DNA from: Geobacter sp.
GTDB lineage: Bacteria; Desulfobacterota; Desulfuromonadia; Geobacterales; Pseudopelobacteraceae
DNA: 10,596 nt
Reading direction: 5' to 3'
Assembly (NCBI GenBank): GCA_027346925.1
Contig: DAIERH010000067.1
Span: forward strand, 1 to 10,596
Every line of letters begins with the position of its first letter. Position 1 is the first letter of the stretch. The notes under the pieces are model-generated. The model saw only the letters and a list, made by a program, of their open reading frames with translations. It was not told the DNA's origin and did not search any database. The translations under genes and the position numbers were made by a program. Positions 5,039-10,596 of the stretch are shown here, one piece after another.

Positions 5039-7000
5039 ATGATGTTCCCGAATCTGTTTTCACCCCTCAAGATCGGCACGGTCGAGGTAAAAAACCGCAT
5101 CTCCTTCCAGCCGCACCTGACCAATTTCGCGGTGAACTGCCTCCCCAGCGAACGCCAGATGTACTACTGGGGGGAGCGCGCCAAGGGGGGAGCGGGCCTG
5201 ATCATTACCGAGGAGATGAGCGTCCACCCGACGGACATGGCCTATGAAAAACTGATCGATGTCTATCATCCGGAGGTGATTCCCGGCTTCAAGAAGATCA
5301 CCGACTATTGCCACCAGTTCGACGCCAGGATATTCGCCCAGTTAAACCATAACGGCCAGCAGTGCGACGGCGCCATCTCGCGCCTGCCGGTCTGGGCCCC
5401 CTCCCCCATGCCGGACGTGCTCTTCCGGGAGACCCCCAAGGAGATGGAACCCGAGGACATCGAGGAGGTTGCCCGCTACTTCGCCAAGAGCGCCATCCAT
5501 GCCCGGGAGGGGGGCTTCGACGGGATCGAACTCCAGTTCGGCCACTCAAGCCTCTCCCGCCAGTTCCTGTCGCCTCTGACCAACTTCCGCACCGACGAGT
5601 ACGGCGGTTCCCTGGAAAACCGCATGCGCGCCCCGCTCCAGTTCATCTCCGCGGTCAGGAAGGCGGTGGGCAACGACTTCACCCTGGGCATCCGCATGTG
5701 CGCCGACGAGATGATCCCGGGCGGGCTGGACCTGGCCCAGGTGCAGGAGATCTGCGCCCGCTTCGAGGCCTCCGGCCTGATCGACTTCAACGACCTGTCC
5801 ATCGCCACCTTCTACAACCTCTACCTGGTGGAAGGCTCCATGCATACCCCGCTGGGCTACACCATCCCCCTGGCCGCCGGCATACGGGAGCGGATCAAGC
5901 TGCCGGTCTTCTGCACCGGCCGGATCAACGACCCGGTCATGGCCGAGAAGGTGCTGGCCGCCGGCCAAGCCGACATGATCGGCATGTGCCGTGCCCTGAT
6001 CTGCGATCCGTTTCTCCCCAAGAAGGCCTTCGAGGGACGGATGGACGACATCCGCTACTGCGTGGCCGACAACCAGGGGTGCATCGGCCGCATGGGGGTC
6101 AACAAGAGCCTGGGGTGCATCCAGAACCCGGCGGTCGGCGAGGAGAAAAAATGGGGCGAAGGCACCCTGGTAAAGGCATCGGTGAAGAAAAAGGTGATCA
6201 TCGTCGGCGGCGGACCGGCCGGCATGTGGGCCGCCAAGATGTCAGGCAGGCGCGGCCATGACGTGACGCTCTACGACCGGAACGAAAACCTGGGGGGCCA
6301 GATCCAGACCGCCATGAAGGGGGCCGGCCGCGACGAGTTCGGCGTCATCATCCGCAACGAAAAGGACCAGGTGGACAAGGCCGGCGCCAAGGTGAAACTG
6401 GGGGTCGAGGTGACGGCGGAACAGGTCCTGGCGGAGAAGCCGGACGTGGTGATCATCGCCACCGGCAGCCGGCCCAAGGCCAATCCCGTTCCCGGCGCCG
6501 ACGGCCCGGCGGTATGCAACGTGTGGCAGGTGCTGAACAGCGAGGTGACGGCGGGCGACAAGGTCTGCCTGATCGACTACGACGGCCACCACCGGGCCAC
6601 GGCCACGGCCGAGTTCCTGGCCAACCAGGGCAAGACGGTGCACATGATCACCTCCAGCCTGTTCATCGCGGCCGAGCTGGGGCCGTCCCAGGACCTGTAC
6701 CTGGCACGCCAGCGGCTGCTCCAGAAAGGGGTCACCTTCACACCTGACATCGCCGTGATGGAGGTTGGCGGCGAAAGCGGCGCCAAGACGGTCAAGGGAT
6801 TCAACGTCTACTCCAATGTCTGGAACGAGTGGGGGCCGTACGACACCGTTGTCCTGGCCATGGGGCAGAAGGCGGACGACAGCCTCTACATGAGCCTGAA
6901 GGGCAAGGTGAAGGAATTGTACCGCATCGGCGACAGCGTTGCCCCCCGCAAGGTCGATATGGCCATCTGGGAAGGTCATCGGGTCGGGAGGGAGATCTGA
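5039..7000 (+). CDS. Mycofactocin-associated FadH/OYE-family flavin oxidoreductase (TMADH-like, iron-sulfur)
   Basis: A 653-residue protein with the three-part layout of 2,4-dienoyl-CoA reductase and trimethylamine dehydrogenase. Residues 1 to about 335 form an FMN TIM barrel (LFSPLKIGTVEVKNR start; FDGIELQFGHSSLSRQFLSP with His169; YGGSLENRMR). Cys341, Cys348 and Cys360 form the iron-sulfur motif. Residues about 382-653 form the FAD and second nucleotide-binding domains (GGGPAG at 390-395; IDYDGHHRATATAEFL near 512; ending EGHRVGREI). The canonical motif is CxxCxxxC-x11-C; here the second Cys is Asp344. The second nucleotide domain resembles the ADP-binding domain of TMADH, which reduces ETF, more than a classic NADPH site. 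That fits the ETF/Fix genes that follow. It sits after mftABC, and OYE-like proteins are known partners of mycofactocin systems. The substrate is unknown. AGGAG lies 8 bp before the ATG. Confidence 0.85.
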   Translation: MMFPNLFSPLKIGTVEVKNRISFQPHLTNFAVNCLPSERQMYYWGERAKGGAGLIITEEMSVHPTDMAYEKLIDVYHPEVIPGFKKITDYCHQFDARIFAQLNHNGQQCDGAISRLPVWAPSPMPDVLFRETPKEMEPEDIEEVARYFAKSAIHAREGGFDGIELQFGHSSLSRQFLSPLTNFRTDEYGGSLENRMRAPLQFISAVRKAVGNDFTLGIRMCADEMIPGGLDLAQVQEICARFEASGLIDFNDLSIATFYNLYLVEGSMHTPLGYTIPLAAGIRERIKLPVFCTGRINDPVMAEKVLAAGQADMIGMCRALICDPFLPKKAFEGRMDDIRYCVADNQGCIGRMGVNKSLGCIQNPAVGEEKKWGEGTLVKASVKKKVIIVGGGPAGMWAAKMSGRRGHDVTLYDRNENLGGQIQTAMKGAGRDEFGVIIRNEKDQVDKAGAKVKLGVEVTAEQVLAEKPDVVIIATGSRPKANPVPGADGPAVCNVWQVLNSEVTAGDKVCLIDYDGHHRATATAEFLANQGKTVHMITSSLFIAAELGPSQDLYLARQRLLQKGVTFTPDIAVMEVGGESGAKTVKGFNVYSNVWNEWGPYDTVVLAMGQKADDSLYMSLKGKVKELYRIGDSVAPRKVDMAIWEGHRVGREI

Positions 7001-8004
7001 TGGCCGGTATCGGGAAAATCCTCACCTTCGTCGATCTGCCGGGCAATGAGCTGGACGAGACCGGCCGGGCGCTCCTCTCCTACTGCTCGCGCCTGGCGAC
7101 CTGGAGCGATACCTCCTGGGGCAGCATCACCCTGAACGCACCCGATGGGGATCAGTTGGCCGGTTTTGCCGCCTACGGCGCACCTGAGGTCATCTGCGTG
7201 GCCGACGGCGACAGTTACCTGAACACCCCTGCCCTGCTGGGAAAGATCCTGGCCCAACTGGCTGCCGAGAAGTCCGCGGCTATCGTTGTCCTGCCCCATA
7301 ACGACCTGGGCTCTACCCTGGCACCGGTCATGGCGGCGGCCCTGGACGCGGCCCTGCTGACCGAGGTAACCGGCGCCCGGCGGACGGGCGCCGGCCTGCG
7401 GCTCTCCCGGTCGGCCCTGGGCGGACGCATTGCCGAGGCAAAGGCCTGGGACGCCAGCCGGCCCCTGGTCATCACCGTAGCGCTCCGCTCGTTGAGCCAG
7501 GTGCTCCTGCCGAGTGCGCGGCCCAGCAGCCCTGTGGTCGCCGCCTGGCGTCCGGCAGCCCTGCCCGACGGGCCGGCCGCCGGCGTCATCACCCGCATCC
7601 CGCCCGATCCCCAGACCGTGGACCTGAGCGAGGCCGAGGTGATCTTCAGCGCCGGCAAGGGATGCTCCGCCGCAACCTTTGATCAGCTCAAGGAACTCTG
7701 CCGCATCCTGAACGTCTCCTTCGGCGTGACCCGCCCCGTGTACGACCTGGGGTGGACCGGTTTCGAACGGATGGTCGGCCAGACCGGCCGCACCGTTACA
7801 CCGCGGCTCTACGTGGCCCTGGGCATCTCCGGCTCCATGCACCACGTGGGGGGGATCAAGGACTCCCGGCGTATCGTCGCAATCAACATCGACCCCAAGG
7901 CCCCGATCTTCCCCAACGCGGACGAGGGCTTCGTGGCCGACCTCAAGGAGGTGCTCCCGCGTCTTCTGGATCGCGCCAAGACACGTGTCGGAGGTGCGGC
8001 ATGA
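7000..8004 (+). CDS. fixB: Electron transfer flavoprotein alpha subunit (FixB/EtfA-type)
   Basis: A 334-residue protein with the ETF-alpha layout. The N-terminal AANH-like domain runs to about residue 200. The C-terminal FAD domain contains AGKGCSAATFDQLKELCRIL, VGQTGRTVTPRLYVALGISG and GGIKDSRRIVAINIDPKAPIF, all diagnostic of ETF-alpha. It should pair with FixA to hold FAD and shuttle electrons. The ATG overlaps the last base of the preceding stop codon (TGATG), with GGAG 5 bp before it. An upstream extension to 6829 in the same frame lies inside the oxidoreductase gene and lacks ETF homology. The next gene, fixC, starts 4 bp before this gene ends. EtfA and FixB are not easily told apart by sequence; the FixB name is chosen because fixC and fixX follow. 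Confidence 0.92.
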   Translation: MAGIGKILTFVDLPGNELDETGRALLSYCSRLATWSDTSWGSITLNAPDGDQLAGFAAYGAPEVICVADGDSYLNTPALLGKILAQLAAEKSAAIVVLPHNDLGSTLAPVMAAALDAALLTEVTGARRTGAGLRLSRSALGGRIAEAKAWDASRPLVITVALRSLSQVLLPSARPSSPVVAAWRPAALPDGPAAGVITRIPPDPQTVDLSEAEVIFSAGKGCSAATFDQLKELCRILNVSFGVTRPVYDLGWTGFERMVGQTGRTVTPRLYVALGISGSMHHVGGIKDSRRIVAINIDPKAPIFPNADEGFVADLKEVLPRLLDRAKTRVGGAA

Positions 8005-9299
8005 AAAAGCAGTTTCAGGCAATCGTGGTCGGCGCCGGGCCGGCCGGCTCATCTGCCGCCCTGACCATGGCCAGGGCCGGCCTGGATGTGGCGCTGCTGG
8101 AACGGGGCACCTTTCCGGGCGAGAAAAACATGTTCGGCGGCATCCTGCACCGCATGGCCTCCATAGAGGAGGTTGTTCCCGAATTCTGGACCGCCGCGCC
8201 GCTGGAGCGTCACATCGCCAAGAAGGGCACCACCTTCATGACAGGGGAAGCGAGCTTCCACGTTCAGCACGAAACCGTCAATTTCGATCACGCCCCCTAC
8301 AACGGCTACACGATCTTCCGCCCCCGTTTCGACCGCTGGCTGGCCGAAGAGGCGGTCAAGGCCGGGGCCACCCTGATCACCCGCGCCATGGTGGATGACC
8401 TGGTGCTCAAGGATGGGCGCATTGCCGGCGTCACGATCGCCGGCCGCGCCGGGGAACTCATCGCGCCGGTGGTGGTGGCCGCCGACGGTGTGCTCTCCTT
8501 TATCGCCAAGAGAGCTGGGTTGCGGCAACCGAAATTCGATGCCGGACAGATGGCGGTGGGCGTCAAGGCGCTCATCGACATGCCGCGGGAGGTGATCGAC
8601 GACCGCTTCGGGCTGGTCCGGGACCAGGGATTTGCCAACGAATTCGTCGGCTGTACCGGCGGGGTCCGGGGAGGCGGCTTTCTCTACACCAATTACGACT
8701 CCCTCTCCGTCGGCCTGGTCTTTCACCTGGCCAGCCTGCGGACCAGCGCCAAAACCCCCTACGACCTGCTCAACGCCTTCCTGGAGCAGCCCCAGGTGGC
8801 CAAGCTGGTGCGGGGGGGCAGGTTGCAGGAATACTCGGCCCATGTCATCCCCGAAGGTGGCTACAACATGATCCCGGAACTGGTGGGGAACGGCATCCTG
8901 GTCGCCGGCGACGCCGCGGCCCTGTGCAACGCCACCGGCGTCAACCTGGAGGGGATCAACCTGGCCTCCCACTCCGGCATCCTGGCCGGCAGGACCGTGG
9001 TCGAGGCCCACGAGCGGAACGACTTCTCCAAAACGACACTCAAGCGTTACAAGGAGCGGCTCGACCTCAGCTGGGTGATGAAGGACCTGAAGGGGTTCAG
9101 GAACGCCCCGAAGATGCTCCACATCGACCGGATCTACAACGAATACCCGGAACTGGTCTGCAGCATGATGGAGCACATCTACCGCATCGACGGCACCCCG
9201 AAGACCAGCATCCCGAAACTCATCATGAGGGAGGTGAAGGAGAAGGTGGGCCTCAAGAACGCCATCTCCGACCTCCTGACCGCGTGGAGGGCATTGTGA
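8001..9299 (+). CDS. fixC: FixC-type FAD-dependent oxidoreductase (ETF-quinone oxidoreductase family)
   Basis: A 432-residue flavoprotein. The N-terminal Rossmann motif GAGPAG (residues 11-16) with the downstream acidic residue of LLERG binds FAD. GEKNMFGGILHR, the central AADGVLSFIAKRAGLR and the C-terminal GILVAGDAAALCNATGVNLEGINLASHSG are typical of the FixC/ETF-QO family. In FixABCX, FixC takes electrons from the FixAB flavins and passes them on with FixX to a quinone. The length matches soluble FixC proteins. It overlaps fixB by ATGA, has GGAGGTG before the ATG, and abuts fixX with TGATG. An in-frame extension back to 7752 lies inside fixB and is rejected. Confidence 0.92.
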   Translation: MKKQFQAIVVGAGPAGSSAALTMARAGLDVALLERGTFPGEKNMFGGILHRMASIEEVVPEFWTAAPLERHIAKKGTTFMTGEASFHVQHETVNFDHAPYNGYTIFRPRFDRWLAEEAVKAGATLITRAMVDDLVLKDGRIAGVTIAGRAGELIAPVVVAADGVLSFIAKRAGLRQPKFDAGQMAVGVKALIDMPREVIDDRFGLVRDQGFANEFVGCTGGVRGGGFLYTNYDSLSVGLVFHLASLRTSAKTPYDLLNAFLEQPQVAKLVRGGRLQEYSAHVIPEGGYNMIPELVGNGILVAGDAAALCNATGVNLEGINLASHSGILAGRTVVEAHERNDFSKTTLKRYKERLDLSWVMKDLKGFRNAPKMLHIDRIYNEYPELVCSMMEHIYRIDGTPKTSIPKLIMREVKEKVGLKNAISDLLTAWRAL

Positions 9300-9577
9300 T
9301 GAACATAGATGAGATTTTCGACTTTACCAGCTTCACCATCGACCGGGAGCCCCATATCGTACTGGACAACCAGGTCTGTGCCGGCTGCGACAACCGAGGC
9401 TGCGCCAATTCCTGCCCGGCCCGCTGCTACACCTGGTCCGAGGCGGAGCAGAAGATGACCTTTGTCTACGACGGCTGCCTGGAGTGCGGCACCTGCTACG
9501 TGGTCTGCCACAAAAACGCCTTTATCCGCTGGAGCTATCCCCGTGGCGGTTTCGGGGTGGCGTACCGGATGACGTAA
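9299..9577 (+). CDS. fixX: FixX-type ferredoxin
   Basis: A 92-residue ferredoxin-like protein with nine cysteines. The first group is Cys27-xx-Cys30-x4-Cys35-x3-Cys39-Pro with an additional Cys43. The second is Cys60-xx-Cys63-xx-Cys66-xxx-Cys70 in CLECGTCYVVC, the hallmark of FixX. The C-terminus WSYPRGGFGVAYR is also family-specific. It probably carries two [4Fe-4S] clusters and passes electrons between FixC and its acceptor. GGAGG lies 8 bp before the ATG. The start overlaps the fixC stop by one base, so synthesis is coupled. The fixA gene follows only after a 153-bp gap filled by a palindromic element. Confidence 0.93.
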   Translation: MNIDEIFDFTSFTIDREPHIVLDNQVCAGCDNRGCANSCPARCYTWSEAEQKMTFVYDGCLECGTCYVVCHKNAFIRWSYPRGGFGVAYRMT

Positions 9578-9579
9578 GC

Positions 9580-9698
9580 GGTTGCTGAAAAACAGCCATC
9601 TCGCCGCCGTCCTCGCACGCATCCTTGTGCGGCGTAGCGCTGCTACGCCTCCGCGGAGCATGCTGCGGATGCGCCGACCTGACCATTTTTGAGCAACC
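9580..9698. repeat. MITE-like palindromic intergenic element between fixX and fixA
   Basis: The 119-bp stretch is bounded by near-perfect terminal inverted repeats: GGTTGCTGAAAAA (9580-9592) and TTTTTGAGCAACC (9686-9698), matching at 12 of 13 positions. Inside is a strong hairpin, GGCGTAGC-GCT-GCTACGCC. It encodes nothing plausible and begins 3 bp after the fixX stop codon. The layout is that of a small non-autonomous mobile or REP-like element. I recall similar elements from Geobacter-type genomes, but copy number cannot be checked here. Confidence 0.6.
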
Positions 9699-9730
9699 TG
9701 GATATCTTCATACATTATTCAGAGGTAACC

Positions 9731-10596
9731 ATGCCCAACACCAACCTTACCATACTCGTCCTCCTCAGGGAGACCAGCGACCCCCGCCCCCCGGCCCGCG
9801 TGATCACGCGGGGGGCGGCCATCAGCGAGAGGGGCTTGCGGCGCGTGGCCAACCCGGCCGATCTCGCGGCCCTGGAAGAGGCGCTCCGTCTCAAGGAAAG
9901 GCTCGGCGCCCAGGTGACCGTGCTGGCCATTGGCCCGAAACGGCTCGACGACACGCTGCGGCTCGCCTATTCACTGGGGGCCGACCGGGGGATCAGGCTG
10001 TGGGACCACGGCCTGGAAGGTGGCGATGCCGTGGCCGACAGCCGCGTGCTGGCACGCGTCGTGGAGATCCTGGCGCCGAACCTGGTCTTTACCGGCAACC
10101 GGCTGATGGACCGGGGGGACGATCCCGTGCCGGCGCTGGCCGCTGCGCAGGGCAGCATGCCGTGCATCTCGGCGGTCGTCGCGCTGACCCTGAAGGAAGA
10201 CGGGGTGGAGGCGTTGCGCAAGACCGACCGGGGCGGACGCCAGGAGATGGCGGCGCCATTCCCCTGCACGGTCATGTTCGACGAGGGGAGTACGCCCCGC
10301 TACCCGTCGGTTACGGCGCTGACCGGCGCCCTGGCTGCGGAGGTGGAGACCTGGGGCCTGGAGCACCTGGGACTGCCCTTCTGGGAGATCGGCGCCACCG
10401 GCGGCTACCTGGCGAACGCCGAATTCGGCGTGCCGCGCCCGGATCCGGTCCGCGTGGCCACCCCGGACGCCCGCCTGCCGGCCTTTGAGCGGATACTGTC
10501 TCTCCTTTCCGGAGGCATCAAGGCGCGGGAGGGAAAACTGCACCGGGTTTCGGCCGATGAAACAGCGGAAGGCCTCATGCGGATCTTCTCGGAGGA
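9731..10596 (+). CDS. fixA: Electron transfer flavoprotein beta subunit (FixA/EtfB-type), 3' end outside window
   Basis: The frame is open from the ATG at 9731 to the window edge (288 complete codons), so the gene continues. AGAGGT precedes the ATG by four bases. The N-terminal part reads as ETF-beta: LTILVLLRETSDPRPP, then RRVANPADLAALEEALRLKERLGAQVTVLAIGP and RLAYSLGADRGIRLWD. ETF-beta proteins are usually about 260 residues, so at 288 and counting this one is longer than usual or carries a C-terminal extension. FixA and FixB form the flavin-binding heterodimer of FixABCX. Here fixA comes last, after a palindromic element, rather than first as in fixABCX of nitrogen fixers. Confidence 0.85.
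   Translation, partial: MPNTNLTILVLLRETSDPRPPARVITRGAAISERGLRRVANPADLAALEEALRLKERLGAQVTVLAIGPKRLDDTLRLAYSLGADRGIRLWDHGLEGGDAVADSRVLARVVEILAPNLVFTGNRLMDRGDDPVPALAAAQGSMPCISAVVALTLKEDGVEALRKTDRGGRQEMAAPFPCTVMFDEGSTPRYPSVTALTGALAAEVETWGLEHLGLPFWEIGATGGYLANAEFGVPRPDPVRVATPDARLPAFERILSLLSGGIKAREGKLHRVSADETAEGLMRIFSE

Noticed and set aside
5362..6261. Plus-strand open frame inside the oxidoreductase gene
   Set aside because: Arg/Pro/His-rich out-of-frame reading of a clearly coding sequence.
6976..9176. Minus-strand open frames opposite fixB and fixC
   Set aside because: Shadows of strongly conserved ETF and FixC coding sequence, with no domain of their own.
9625..10488. Plus-strand open frame overlapping fixA
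   Set aside because: It begins inside the palindromic element and is Arg/Gly/Pro-rich. The correct frame begins at 9731 and reads as ETF-beta, but has no stop within the window.

Overview
The window looks like a GC-rich anaerobic Gram-negative chromosome, most likely a member of the Geobacter/Pelobacter-type Desulfobacterota. This is inferred from the gene content (a mycofactocin-type locus joined to FixABCX-type electron transfer genes), a sigma-54-like promoter and short GC-rich intergenic palindromes. No database search was possible, so the taxon is a guess.

Left end (1-1422): a more AT-rich defence or addiction patch. It holds the C-terminal part of an AIPR-type abortive-infection protein cut by the window edge, followed by a toxin-first HigB/HigA toxin-antitoxin pair. 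The pair has a promoter in which the -10 box, a perfect dyad and the toxin start codon are packed together. Base composition differs from the rest of the window, which suggests horizontal acquisition.

Middle (1443-3209): two minus-strand housekeeping-type genes, a 12-TM-type MFS transporter and a zinc-ribbon Nudix hydrolase. CCCCCTTT/AAAGGGGG-type palindromes flank the Nudix gene.

Right part (about 3320-10596, plus strand): the main interest. After a 359-bp regulatory gap comes a 35-codon gene whose product ends in IDGICGVY, the signature of the mycofactocin precursor MftA. It is followed by MftB (the peptide-binding RRE protein) and MftC (the radical SAM/SPASM maturase). Then come a 653-residue OYE/2,4-dienoyl-CoA reductase/trimethylamine dehydrogenase-like flavoprotein and fixB, fixC, fixX and fixA, the last running off the window. 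Overlapping start and stop codons tie the oxidoreductase, fixB, fixC and fixX together. A short tandem repeat lies before the oxidoreductase, and a MITE-like palindromic element lies between fixX and fixA.

Working model (inference): MftB and MftC begin converting the MftA C-terminal Val-Tyr into a peptide-derived redox cofactor. The OYE/TMADH-like enzyme is a mycofactocin-associated dehydrogenase. The Fix/ETF module moves electrons between it, or the cofactor, and a quinone or ferredoxin pool. The canonical mftD, mftE and mftF genes are not in this window and may lie beyond the right edge or elsewhere.
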